The notes under the pieces are model-generated. The model did no database searches and had not been told where the DNA came from. It saw only the letters and a list, made by a program, of their open reading frames with translations. From assembly GCA_913778275.1 (NCBI GenBank), contig CAJYWN010000003.1, positions 1 to 64,000 of the forward strand: a stretch of DNA of 64,000 nt, given 5' to 3'. Source of the DNA: an uncultured Chryseobacterium sp. GTDB taxonomy: Bacteria > Bacteroidota > Bacteroidia > Flavobacteriales > Weeksellaceae. Shown here one piece after another: positions 42,127 to 50,032 of this stretch. Position 1 is the first letter of the stretch. Each line of letters starts with the position of its first letter. The translations under genes and the position numbers were made by a program.

Positions 42127-42885
42127 TTATTGTTCTGAAACCGGTCTTACATTGGCTTTATAAATTTCAAAATTGAATACAAAGCAGTTGTTTTTAAGAG
42201 AAAGCCCTGTATAATTGTAATGTGAATCTCTTCCAAATGCAGCTCTTGAAGGGACGATGATTACCCCCTGCAGATTGTAAGGGTCACCATCATTCTTATC
42301 GGCATATCCTTTAAAATATTTTAAGCCTTCCTGAAGCCCTTCAATTTCATAGTAGCTTCTCTGTTTTGCAGCATCGGTAGTTGCAGTTTCAAGGACGTTC
42401 TTTCTTATGTAATAGTAGGGCGGATCGGTTGCCGGCGATCCTGAACCATTAATGGTGTTTGAAAGAACTCCTGCACTTCCAAAAGAAATATTTCCGTCAC
42501 TTTCTGAAGCAAGGTAATAGTTAGCTCTCATCATTACTCTGATCTGGGTAGCATTACCTGCTGTAGAGTTGGTTTCAAGGGTCACTCCCGGAGAAGGCTG
42601 TGCGCCGTTTCTTACGATGTAAATTACTCCCGAAGATAGTTTCACAGGGCTAAGCTCGGAAAGCTTCTTCTCATTGTCATCAGAAGTGTCTGTTGAGCTG
42701 AAAGCTTTTATATTTCCCTGCGCATCCAGATAATTATTTTCCATGAATTTCTGAATGGCCTGGTCATCATAAGAATTTCTTACCCCTACGTCCTCAGGCT
42801 CCACAAAAGCTTCAACCTCATCATCCTTTTTACAAGCAGAAAAACAGAGAGATCCCGCAAGGATATATAAAAATATTTTTTTCAT
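42127..42885 (-). CDS. FKBP-like lipoprotein with degenerate isomerase motif
   Basis: The 252-residue lipoprotein (signal ending FSAC, Cys18) has an acidic linker and then a domain whose end, VIIVPSRAAFGRDSHYNYTG and NNCFVFNFEIYKA, resembles the FKBP closing motif (IPSxLAYG...NSxLVFDVEL). The centre also shows the LQEGLKYFKGYADKND region where FKBPs have the VIxGWxEGL segment. Most FKBP active-site aromatic residues are not recognisable. I infer an exported FKBP-fold protein that may be a binding module more than an isomerase. It is monocistronic and converges on the gltB-like gene. Confidence 0.7.
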   Translation of the reverse strand: MKKIFLYILAGSLCFSACKKDDEVEAFVEPEDVGVRNSYDDQAIQKFMENNYLDAQGNIKAFSSTDTSDDNEKKLSELSPVKLSSGVIYIVRNGAQPSPGVTLETNSTAGNATQIRVMMRANYYLASESDGNISFGSAGVLSNTINGSGSPATDPPYYYIRKNVLETATTDAAKQRSYYEIEGLQEGLKYFKGYADKNDGDPYNLQGVIIVPSRAAFGRDSHYNYTGLSLKNNCFVFNFEIYKANVRPVSEQ

Positions 42886-42939
42886 TTCAAAAACTTTAAT
42901 TACTTTACAAATAATATAACGGCAAAAGTATAAAAAATT

Positions 42940-43380
42940 ATGAGAATAGATAAATTTTTATGGAGCATTCGTTTTTATAAGACAAGAACCATCGCTACGG
43001 AAGAGATCAAAAAGAACAGGGTTTCCATTGGCGACTCGGTGGTGAAGTCTTCTAAAGAGGTAAAGGAAGGAGATGTGATAAAGATCCGTAAAAATCAGAT
43101 TGATTATAAAATTAAGGTAATTCAGATCCCTAAAAGCAGGATTGGGGCAAAGCTGGTTCCGCTTCATATTAAAGATGTAACGGATAAGGAGCAGTACGAA
43201 CTTCTGAAAATGCGTAAAATGTCCCAGGATTATTACAGAATCAAAGGAGAAGGAAGGCCTACGAAGAAAGACCGGAGGGATATGGATGATTATGTTGAAA
43301 ATGATATTTCCTCCGACTTTACGGATTGGGATGACTTTTTCGGTGAAAAGGAGGGTGATGATTCCGAAAATAACGAATAA
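42940..43380 (+). CDS. S4-domain RNA-binding protein (Hsp15-like)
   Basis: The 146-residue protein begins with an S4 RNA-binding domain of the Hsp15 type: MRIDKFLWSIRFYKTRTIAT, IKKNRVSIGDSVVKSSKEV and KEGDVIKIRK. Hsp15 recycles blocked 50S subunits carrying nascent chains. The C-terminal 50 residues are charged and end in an acidic tail rich in Asp/Glu. It is cytosolic. It shares a terminator with the convergent aroK, whose stop codon lies inside the hairpin. Confidence 0.9.
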   Translation: MRIDKFLWSIRFYKTRTIATEEIKKNRVSIGDSVVKSSKEVKEGDVIKIRKNQIDYKIKVIQIPKSRIGAKLVPLHIKDVTDKEQYELLKMRKMSQDYYRIKGEGRPTKKDRRDMDDYVENDISSDFTDWDDFFGEKEGDDSENNE

Positions 43381-43382
43381 AT

Positions 43383-43405
43383 AAAGCTCTAGAGATAGAG
43401 CTTTT
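43383..43405. terminator. Shared terminator overlapping the aroK stop
   Basis: AAAGCTCTA pairs with TAGAGCTTT around GAGA. The aroK TAG stop (43389-43391, minus strand) is part of the stem. Confidence 0.75.
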
Positions 43406-43904
43406 CTATTATTTCTGTTACAATTTCTTCCGGCTCCCGGGTGTCGGTAGCCACATGAAACTGTGCCTTGCTGTAGAATGCGTTTCTCTCAAATAAATGC
43501 TTTGCGATGAATTCAGGAAGATCTTCATCCGGAATGTTGGCAACGAGCGGACGTTTTTCCTTTTGCTTGGACAATCTTTCAGCTAATGTTCCTACGGAAG
43601 CTCTTAAAAAAACACTTTTCGAATTGCTGTTAATAATTTCCATATTATTGTAATAAGCCGGAGTTCCTCCGCCCAGGCTCAGAACCAGATTTTCCTCTGT
43701 AGCAAGAATTTCTTCCAGTGCCTCGCGTTCAAGCTTCCTAAAGTAGATTTCTCCCTTTTTTGCGAATATTTCAGGAATGGTTAATTTATTTCGCTTAGAA
43801 ATCTCTTTATCGAGGTCAATAAGTCTAAAATTTAGTTTTTCGCTTAATATTTTGGAAATGTGAGATTTGCCACTTCCCATGTATCCTACCAGTGAAATTA
43901 TCAT
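43389..43904 (-). CDS. aroK: Shikimate kinase
   Basis: AroK phosphorylates shikimate at the 3-OH in the chorismate pathway. The 171-residue length is typical. The P-loop is SLVGYMGSGKSHISKIL, the shikimate-binding Asp lies in FRLIDLDKEISKR, the arginine in EIYFRKLEREAL, the Walker-B-like LSLGGGTPAY follows, and the LID segment is KQKEKRPLVANI. It converges on the S4 gene with a 9-bp gap. The tRNA cassette starts divergently upstream. Confidence 0.96.
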   Translation of the reverse strand: MIISLVGYMGSGKSHISKILSEKLNFRLIDLDKEISKRNKLTIPEIFAKKGEIYFRKLEREALEEILATEENLVLSLGGGTPAYYNNMEIINSNSKSVFLRASVGTLAERLSKQKEKRPLVANIPDEDLPEFIAKHLFERNAFYSKAQFHVATDTREPEEIVTEIIEKLYL

Positions 43905-43936
43905 GAATTTTTTTTAAACAAATTTGCAAAAAAGTT

Positions 43937-43965
43937 TTGAGAAATAAAAAAAAGCTATATCTTTG
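43937..43965 (+). promoter_or_regulatory. Promoter of the tRNA cassette
   Basis: TTG at 43937-43939 and TATCTTTG at 43958-43965 are separated by 18 bp and match both consensus elements. The predicted start is about 50 bp before the first tRNA. Confidence 0.75.
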
Positions 43966-44019
43966 CACCACTTAAAACAAGGGACATTATTCAAATGAAA
44001 ACTTGATAATAAAGTGGCC

Positions 44020-44092
44020 GACTCGGTAGCTCAGCTGGTAGAGCAATACACTTTTAATGTATGGGTCCTGGGTTCGAATCCCAGCCGAGTCA
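44020..44092 (+). tRNA. tRNA-Lys (anticodon TTT), first copy
   Basis: Acceptor GACTCGG pairs with CCGAGTC, followed by A. D-arm, anticodon loop CTTTTAA (anticodon 44053-44055) and the T-loop TTCGAAT are all canonical. The CCA end is not encoded. Confidence 0.98.
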
Positions 44093-44128
44093 CTAGCAAA
44101 AAATTACTAGATTTTTGTAATTTTATTT

Positions 44129-44211
44129 GCCTGCGTGGTGAAATTGGTAGACACGCCATCTTGAGGGGGTGGTTTCCTAAGGATGTGCTGGTTCGAGTCC
44201 AGTCGCAGGCA
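44129..44211 (+). tRNA. tRNA-Leu (anticodon GAG)
   Basis: Acceptor GCCTGCG pairs with CGCAGGC. The anticodon loop TTGAGGG gives GAG at 44163-44165, and a long class II variable arm (GGTTTCCTAAGGATG region) is present. CCA is not encoded. Confidence 0.98.
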
Positions 44212-44284
44212 CAATGCAGAAAATTGAAATAATTAATATTGAGAATAAAAATTTTATTTATATTTATCATTATTAATTGTGGCC

Positions 44285-44357
44285 GACCTGGTAGCTCAGC
44301 TGGTAGAGCAATACACTTTTAATGTATGGGTCCTGGGTTCGAATCCCAGCCAGGTCA
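44285..44357 (+). tRNA. tRNA-Lys (anticodon TTT), second copy
   Basis: It is identical to the first copy except at acceptor positions 4 and 5 and their partners: GACCTGG pairs with CCAGGTC. Both changes are compensated, so the stem stays fully paired. Confidence 0.98.
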
Positions 44358-44361
44358 CAAG

Positions 44362-44384
44362 TTTACTGAAAAGTAAATTTTTTT
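44362..44384 (+). terminator. First terminator after the tRNA cassette
   Basis: TTTACT-GAAA-AGTAAA followed by T7. Confidence 0.75.
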
Positions 44385-44411
44385 CATATTAATATTTTGT
44401 GATTTGGTGTT

Positions 44412-44445
44412 TCAAAGGCTTCCCTCAGGAGGCCTTTGATTTTTT
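44412..44445 (+). terminator. Second terminator after the tRNA cassette
   Basis: TCAAAGGC pairs with GCCTTTGA (with an inner CC/GG pair) and runs into six T. Two terminators in tandem isolate the cassette. Confidence 0.8.
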
Positions 44446-44546
44446 ATATGGTTTTCTTTTCTTGCTATTTCTTTCGCAGATACCAAAGCAATGAAAGGAT
44501 CTTTTATTATACAATCTATTCAGGCTTAATTTTATTTAATTGAATC

Positions 44547-44573
44547 AAAAAAGCGTCACTTAGAAAGCAACGC
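44547..44573 (-). terminator. Probable terminator after panC
   Basis: On the minus strand GCGTT pairs with GACGC (one G-T) around an 11-nt loop and is followed by TTTTTT. Confidence 0.55.
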
Positions 44574-44628
44574 CTGTATTTAATATTTAAATTTAGCCTA
44601 AAGCAAACTGAACTTTAGCCCGTAGCCT

Positions 44629-45477
44629 TTAATCCAGATGCATATTGTCAATCAGCCGCACTCCGTCTACAACCACTACGATGAATGCCCTGAAGTTTCT
44701 GTCTTTATAGAAAAAATCTGTTTCCTTTAACGTTTTTTCATCGGCAATGAGGAAGTATTCGAGCTGCATGCCCCTTTGATGATCGAAAACGTCCTGTACA
44801 CGCTGTTTGATCTCAGCAACGGTTAACACGCGGAACCATTCATTTACTTTTTTCAATGTTTCGTAAATGATTTTGGATGCTTCTCTACGGTCCTTATCAA
44901 GCCTCTGGTTTCTGGAGCTTAAAGCAAGTCCGTTTTCAGCTCTGAAAATGGGAACGCCTTTTATTTTAATCGGAAGCTTTTTCTTTTCTGTCATTTTTTT
45001 GATAATGGAAAGCTGCTGAAAATCCTTTTCGCCAAAATAAGCATTATCCGGCTTTACTTGTCTGAAAAGCTCTTCCACTACAGTTCCTACGCCGTCAAAA
45101 TGCCCCGGCCTTGATTTTCCCTCCATTTCATCTTCCAGTCCGTCGAAGTCATACTGTTTACTTTCTGTTTTTTCAGGATAGATATCAGTGACTTCAGGAA
45201 TGTAGACCGCATCTACCAGTCCGGATTTTTCAAGGATTATAATATCACGGTTAATGTCTCTGGGATATTTTTCAAGATCTTCCACATTGTTGAATTGGGT
45301 TGGGTTAACAAAAATTGATGAAACCACTAAATCATTCTCTTCCCTTGCCATTTTATAGAGCGAAAGATGGCCGTCATGCAGGGCTCCCATGGTGGGTGCA
45401 AAACCTATTTTCTTCCCCATTTCTTTCTGTCTTTCAATGAAATCCTGAAGAACCTTTTTGCTTTTTAAAACTTCCAT
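44629..45477 (-). CDS. panC: Pantothenate synthetase
   Basis: PanC joins pantoate and beta-alanine with ATP to form pantothenate for CoA synthesis. The 282-residue protein has GFAPTMGALHDGHLSLYKMA (the H-x-G-H adenylation motif), VSSIFVNPTQFNNVEDLEKYPR, GVGTVVEELFRQVKPDNAYFG and the KMSKS-equivalent NGLALSSRNQRL. It is monocistronic on the minus strand and divergent from the GT5-domain gene; this head-to-head order before DUF4270 and glmS is, as I recall, common in flavobacteria. Confidence 0.97.
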   Translation of the reverse strand: MEVLKSKKVLQDFIERQKEMGKKIGFAPTMGALHDGHLSLYKMAREENDLVVSSIFVNPTQFNNVEDLEKYPRDINRDIIILEKSGLVDAVYIPEVTDIYPEKTESKQYDFDGLEDEMEGKSRPGHFDGVGTVVEELFRQVKPDNAYFGEKDFQQLSIIKKMTEKKKLPIKIKGVPIFRAENGLALSSRNQRLDKDRREASKIIYETLKKVNEWFRVLTVAEIKQRVQDVFDHQRGMQLEYFLIADEKTLKETDFFYKDRNFRAFIVVVVDGVRLIDNMHLD

Positions 45478-45497
45478 AGTTTATTTTAATAGTAATT

Positions 45498-45505
45498 CAA
45501 AAATA
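45498..45505 (-). promoter_or_regulatory. -7 element for panC
   Basis: On the minus strand this reads TATTTTTG (TAnnTTTG), 20 bp before the panC ATG. Confidence 0.5.
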
Positions 45506-45612
45506 CTAAAAATATCATATAGTTATTATATGCTTAAACATGGTTTTAATAATTTCAGACAGCGAATTATCGTAAAAAAATGTTAATTAAACTAATGTTG
45601 AATGTTTTTTCG

Positions 45613-45620
45613 TAATTTTG
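45613..45620 (+). promoter_or_regulatory. -7 element for the GT5-domain gene
   Basis: TAATTTTG fits TAnnTTTG, 38 bp before the ATG at 45659. Confidence 0.55.
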
Positions 45621-45658
45621 CGCATTAAAGCATTTTTACAAAAATTAGATAGAAGTTT

Positions 45659-46429
45659 ATGCCGAATCAAAAAATACTGTACATTACTACAGAAATGTAT
45701 CCATATCAGGAAGATACAAATATGGCTGCAGTGGTAAACAAAATGGCACTTAAGATGCACAATGAAGGCAATGATGTAAGAGTTTTTATGCCAAGATTTG
45801 GACAAATAAGTGAAAGGAAATTCCAGCTTCATGAGGTGATCCGCCTGTCGGGAATGAATATCATTATTAACGATCTTGATCAGCCTCTTATTATTAAAGT
45901 AGCGTCTCTTCCGGGGGAAAGACTTCAGGTATACTTTATCGACAATGAAGAATATTTCAAAAGAAAGCAATATTATTTTGATGATGAGGGAAATCCTTTT
46001 GATGATAACGATGAAAGAGCTATTTTCTTCGCCAGAGGTGTAATTGAAACTATTAAGAAACTGAATTGGGTTCCGGACGTGATTCATCTTAACGGATGGA
46101 TGTCTTCTTTCGTCCCTATTTATCTTAAAACATACTACGAATCTGATACTTACTTTAAGGACGCTAAGATTGTTCTTTCTCTATATAATGAAAAAGATGC
46201 GCCTTTAGCCTCAAATATTGACGAAAAACTGAAGTTTGATAATATTTCAGGATTGAAAGCGTTAGATAATCCGAGCGTAAAAACTTTTGTTGCCGAAAGT
46301 ATGGGCTATGTAGATATGGTAGTGAAAGGCGATGAATTCCTTGATCAAGATCTGGACAAGGCGTTTAATGAAACCACAACTCCGAAATCGGAATATCTAG
46401 ACGTAGATTCTATTAATCAACTTTATTAA
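45659..46429 (+). CDS. Short GT5 N-domain protein ('glycogen synthase')
   Basis: The 256-residue protein resembles only the N-terminal Rossmann domain of glycogen/starch synthases: KILYITTEMYPYQEDTNMAA, DVRVFMPRFGQI, FFARGVIETIKKLNWVPDVI and HLNGWMSSFVPIYLK. Full GlgA has about 480 residues. The C-terminal ADP-glucose domain is missing, and the ADP-glucose lysine motif (K-x-G-G-L after the EMYP-like segment) is not present. Synthase activity is therefore unlikely. Homologues are common next to panC in Bacteroidota. The DUF4270 gene starts 15 bp later, so they are probably co-transcribed. Confidence 0.82.
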   Translation: MPNQKILYITTEMYPYQEDTNMAAVVNKMALKMHNEGNDVRVFMPRFGQISERKFQLHEVIRLSGMNIIINDLDQPLIIKVASLPGERLQVYFIDNEEYFKRKQYYFDDEGNPFDDNDERAIFFARGVIETIKKLNWVPDVIHLNGWMSSFVPIYLKTYYESDTYFKDAKIVLSLYNEKDAPLASNIDEKLKFDNISGLKALDNPSVKTFVAESMGYVDMVVKGDEFLDQDLDKAFNETTTPKSEYLDVDSINQLY

Positions 46430-46444
46430 AAAAACACATTTTTA

Positions 46445-48028
46445 ATGATTCATACTATTAAAAAGACAATCACCGCAATTTCTATGGTGGTTTTGGGAAG
46501 TATATTACTTTACAATTGTGAGCCGGATGCCGATACTTTGGGAGAGCAGCTGTTCCTGAACGGTGCGGCACAAGGTACTGAAAAGTCTTTCCCTGTCATT
46601 GCTTATAATATCAATAATAATGATACAATTCGAACAGATGCCTCTAAACTTACCTATGGTGTGCTTGGCGCTTTTAATGAAAGCGAGTTTGGAATGCAGA
46701 AGGCATCTTATCTTACTCAGGTTAAATTATCAACGTATGATCCTGATTTCGGTACCAATGCTGCAGTAGACTCTGTAGTTTTGGTAATAAAACCAAGATA
46801 TGCCTCAGATTCTGTCACAACAAATACCGTAGACGACAATTATACTTACACTACTGCAGCAGACGGTACTGTAAATGCAAAGAAAGTGGTAAATACATAT
46901 CCTGCATTAAAATTTGGAAGGGCAAAAAAGTCACTTACCATAAGAGTACATCAGGTAGAGACATTCCTGAAATCGGCTTCGGATACGGTAAAATCAAATC
47001 AGCCTTATGATATCAGTAATGATTTGGGCTCAAAAGTTTTCAACGGTGATGTAAGTTCCATAGCGATTACAAAGGATGACGGAGGAACTGCCTTATTCAC
47101 CGCTTCCGCACCCGGTATCAGAATTCCGCTGGACAAAAATTTCTTCCAGACCAAAATCATTGCTAAAAAAGATCAGCCGGAACTTCAGGATGTATCCAAC
47201 TTTATCAGATACTTTAAAGGATTAAGAATTTCTGTTGATGAATCTGATGGTTACCTGTTTCAGTTTTCTCCTAACGATATGGAGCTGATCATGTACTATA
47301 AATATGATACAACGCAAAACACGAGAGCACAGTCTTCTTACTCATTTGTATTAGGATCAGGAAATGCTCACATCGGTCAGTATCAGTATGCGAGAACGGG
47401 TTCTCCATTAGAAAATTTTGCTGGTCTTGGAAATACAGTAACAGGTGATGCGAAACTTTATGCTCAGTCAATGGGAGGTCCTTCTATAGGAATTAAAATA
47501 CCTCAATCTACCATTGATGATCTCAAAAAGCTGTACCAAGATGATAAAGCGGGAATCATCAGTGCCAAAATAAGAATCTATGTAGATCCTACATGGAACA
47601 GTACGAAATATGCAAAACCAACAGAGTTTACTCTACTGCGCAGATATGTCGATCCAGGCAATTCATCTGATCCTGCTAAGGTCAGAACAAATTTTACCAA
47701 TGATTTGCTAAAATTGGCAGGAGCTCCCGGATATACGATTTTTAAAGCGTATAATTTGGATAAGGATAAACCTTATTACGATTTTGTAGTGACACAGTCG
47801 GTAAAAGAAATGATTGAGCCCGGAAGCAAAGCATCAACAGACAAAACCGAAACTAAATATTTTAAAATTGATCTAGGAAAGTTTGAGCCAAATTCAGACG
47901 GAACAACACTGGCCGGATATAAATTTACATCTGCTTCTTATAATACGGGCAGGGCAGTATTTATAGGCACAGATAATACGGCCCCTAAGGAAAAAGTACA
48001 GCTTTGGATCACTTACGGGACGAAATAA
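46445..48028 (+). CDS. DUF4270 lipoprotein
   Basis: The 527-residue lipoprotein (lipobox LLYNC, Cys25, followed by EPDADTLGEQLF) matches DUF4270, a Bacteroidota family. The N-terminal part has FPVIAYNINNNDTIRTDASK and LGAFNESEFGMQKASYLTQV, and the end has a jelly-roll-like beta pattern (VFIGTDNTAPKEKVQLWITYG). It probably faces outward on the outer membrane; its role is unknown. It sits between the GT5-domain gene (15 bp) and glmS (42 bp), an arrangement I recall as conserved in flavobacteria. Confidence 0.88.
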   Translation: MIHTIKKTITAISMVVLGSILLYNCEPDADTLGEQLFLNGAAQGTEKSFPVIAYNINNNDTIRTDASKLTYGVLGAFNESEFGMQKASYLTQVKLSTYDPDFGTNAAVDSVVLVIKPRYASDSVTTNTVDDNYTYTTAADGTVNAKKVVNTYPALKFGRAKKSLTIRVHQVETFLKSASDTVKSNQPYDISNDLGSKVFNGDVSSIAITKDDGGTALFTASAPGIRIPLDKNFFQTKIIAKKDQPELQDVSNFIRYFKGLRISVDESDGYLFQFSPNDMELIMYYKYDTTQNTRAQSSYSFVLGSGNAHIGQYQYARTGSPLENFAGLGNTVTGDAKLYAQSMGGPSIGIKIPQSTIDDLKKLYQDDKAGIISAKIRIYVDPTWNSTKYAKPTEFTLLRRYVDPGNSSDPAKVRTNFTNDLLKLAGAPGYTIFKAYNLDKDKPYYDFVVTQSVKEMIEPGSKASTDKTETKYFKIDLGKFEPNSDGTTLAGYKFTSASYNTGRAVFIGTDNTAPKEKVQLWITYGTK

Positions 48029-48070
48029 CATTTAACAACACACTTAAAACACTTAACACTTGATATAATT

Positions 48071-49924
48071 ATGTGCGGAATCGTTGGTTACACAGGTTTT
48101 CAAGACGCTTACGATATAGTAATTAATGGTCTTAGAAGATTAGAATACAGAGGGTACGATAGTGCCGGAATCGTTTTGGAAGATGGAAATAACAAACTTG
48201 AAGTTGAAAAAACGAAGGGTAAAGTTGAGGATCTTGTGAATATTTCCAGTCAGCTAAAGGGAAAAGCTAAAATCGGAATGGGACATACCCGTTGGGCCAC
48301 TCACGGCGTTCCTAGTGACAGAAACTCTCACCCTCATTTATCCAATAACGGTAAGCTGGCTATTATTCATAACGGGATTATCGAAAATTACGATACCATT
48401 AAAACAATGCTTACCGGAAAGGGGTTCACTTTCAAATCTGAAACAGATACCGAAGTTTTGGTGAATCTTATTCAGTATTTTATGGATCTTAATGCTGAAA
48501 CGGATTTTCCTACTGCTGTACGATATGCTTTGAATGAAGTTTATGGAGCTTATGCTATTACTGTAATGCATGAAGAATATCCGGGAGTATTGGTTGTAGG
48601 AAGACTGGGGTCTCCCTTGGCAATCGGAATTGGTGATAAAGAATATTTTATTGCTTCAGATGCTTCTCCTTTTGTAGAATTTACCAAAGAAGCGATTTAC
48701 CTTGAAGAAGGTCATATGGCAACTATTTCATTGGAAAACGGAGTTGATATCAGAACAATTACCGAAAACTCCAAAATTGTACCTGAAATCCAAAAACTTA
48801 AGTTAAGTCTGGAGCAGATTGAAAAAAGCGGATATGAGCATTTTATGCTGAAAGAAATCTTCGAACAGCCAAAATCTGTTCATGATACAATGAGAGGAAG
48901 ATTGCTCGTAGATGAAGGAGTTATTAAAATGGCCGGAATCTGGGATCATATCGAAAAATTCAAAAATGCCAACCGAATTATTATTATTGCCTGCGGAACA
49001 TCATGGCATGCCGGACTTATCGGAGAATATCTTATCGAAGAATACGCAAGAATTCCTGTTGAGGTGGAGTATGCTTCTGAATTCAGATACAGAAACCCGA
49101 TTATTACAGATAAAGATGTTGTTATTGCAATTTCCCAGTCCGGAGAAACTGCAGATACAATGGCTGCCCTTAAACTGGCAAAAGAAAAAGGAGCCTTCAT
49201 TTACGGTATTTGTAATGTTGTGGATTCGTCTATTGCAAGAATCACTGATGCCGGATCTTATACTCATGCAGGCCCGGAGATCGGCGTAGCTTCTACAAAA
49301 GCTTTTACGGCACAGCTTACCATTCTTACTTTAATTGCATTCAAACTGGGTAAGCATAACGGAAATTTAGGAAATGCAGATTTCATGAGCTTAATCGCCG
49401 AATTGGATGTTATTCCTAAGAAAATAGAAGATGTGTTAAATTCTACACACGAGCTGGTAAAAAATATTGCCAAAGATTTTGTAAACGCAACAAACTTCCT
49501 GTATCTCGGAAGAGGATACAATTATCCTGCAGCGCTTGAAGGAGCCCTGAAGCTTAAAGAGATTTCTTACATTCATGCAGAAGGATATCCTGCAGCAGAA
49601 ATGAAGCACGGCCCTATTGCCCTGATCGATGAAAATATGCCTATTGTTATCATTGCTCCTAAAAAGGGACATTATGATAAAATCGTAAGCAATGTTCAGG
49701 AAATTAAGGCAAGAAAGGGTAAAGTGATCGCTGTTGTAAATAACGGGGATACCCAGGTAAGCGAAATGTCGGACTACGTTATCGAAATTCCTGAAACCTC
49801 AGAATGTTTCTCGCCAATTGTTGCTTCTGTGCCTTTACAGCTGTTGGCATATTACATCGCAGTATACAGAGGAGCGAATGTAGACCAGCCGAGAAACCTC
49901 GCAAAATCTGTAACTGTGGAATAA
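48071..49924 (+). CDS. glmS: Glutamine-fructose-6-phosphate aminotransferase
   Basis: GlmS makes glucosamine 6-phosphate, the first step towards UDP-GlcNAc for peptidoglycan and LPS. The 617-residue protein starts with the processed catalytic cysteine (MCGIVGYTG), has the glutaminase motifs RGYDSAG, GMGHTRWATHG and HNGIIENY, and two SIS domains (IIIACGTSWHAGLIGEYL, SQSGETADTMAAL, YLGRGYNYPAALEGALKLKE). It ends in the conserved PRNLAKSVTVE. It is the last gene of the GT5-DUF4270-glmS run; gldK follows after 108 bp. Confidence 0.98.
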   Translation: MCGIVGYTGFQDAYDIVINGLRRLEYRGYDSAGIVLEDGNNKLEVEKTKGKVEDLVNISSQLKGKAKIGMGHTRWATHGVPSDRNSHPHLSNNGKLAIIHNGIIENYDTIKTMLTGKGFTFKSETDTEVLVNLIQYFMDLNAETDFPTAVRYALNEVYGAYAITVMHEEYPGVLVVGRLGSPLAIGIGDKEYFIASDASPFVEFTKEAIYLEEGHMATISLENGVDIRTITENSKIVPEIQKLKLSLEQIEKSGYEHFMLKEIFEQPKSVHDTMRGRLLVDEGVIKMAGIWDHIEKFKNANRIIIIACGTSWHAGLIGEYLIEEYARIPVEVEYASEFRYRNPIITDKDVVIAISQSGETADTMAALKLAKEKGAFIYGICNVVDSSIARITDAGSYTHAGPEIGVASTKAFTAQLTILTLIAFKLGKHNGNLGNADFMSLIAELDVIPKKIEDVLNSTHELVKNIAKDFVNATNFLYLGRGYNYPAALEGALKLKEISYIHAEGYPAAEMKHGPIALIDENMPIVIIAPKKGHYDKIVSNVQEIKARKGKVIAVVNNGDTQVSEMSDYVIEIPETSECFSPIVASVPLQLLAYYIAVYRGANVDQPRNLAKSVTVE

Positions 49925-50032
49925 AAAATACTTGTAAATAAAATAAATTTAGATTTCTTTCGTTATTTCAAAAAAAATCTTAAAAGTTTCTTAAAAAAAT
50001 TATATATTTACGGCTTAATTATAAAAATTAAC

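Noticed and set aside
44014..44232. 72-codon plus-strand frame over the tRNA genes
   Set aside because: It reads through tRNA-Lys and tRNA-Leu; the tRNA folds explain the sequence.
44031..44270. 79-codon minus-strand frame with VTRLGFEPRTHTLKVYCSTS
   Set aside because: It is the antisense of the tRNA cassette, a well-known false gene.
45659..46429. Short glycogen synthase as a truncation by frameshift
   Set aside because: No remnant of the C-terminal domain follows; DUF4270 starts 15 bp later with its own signal peptide.
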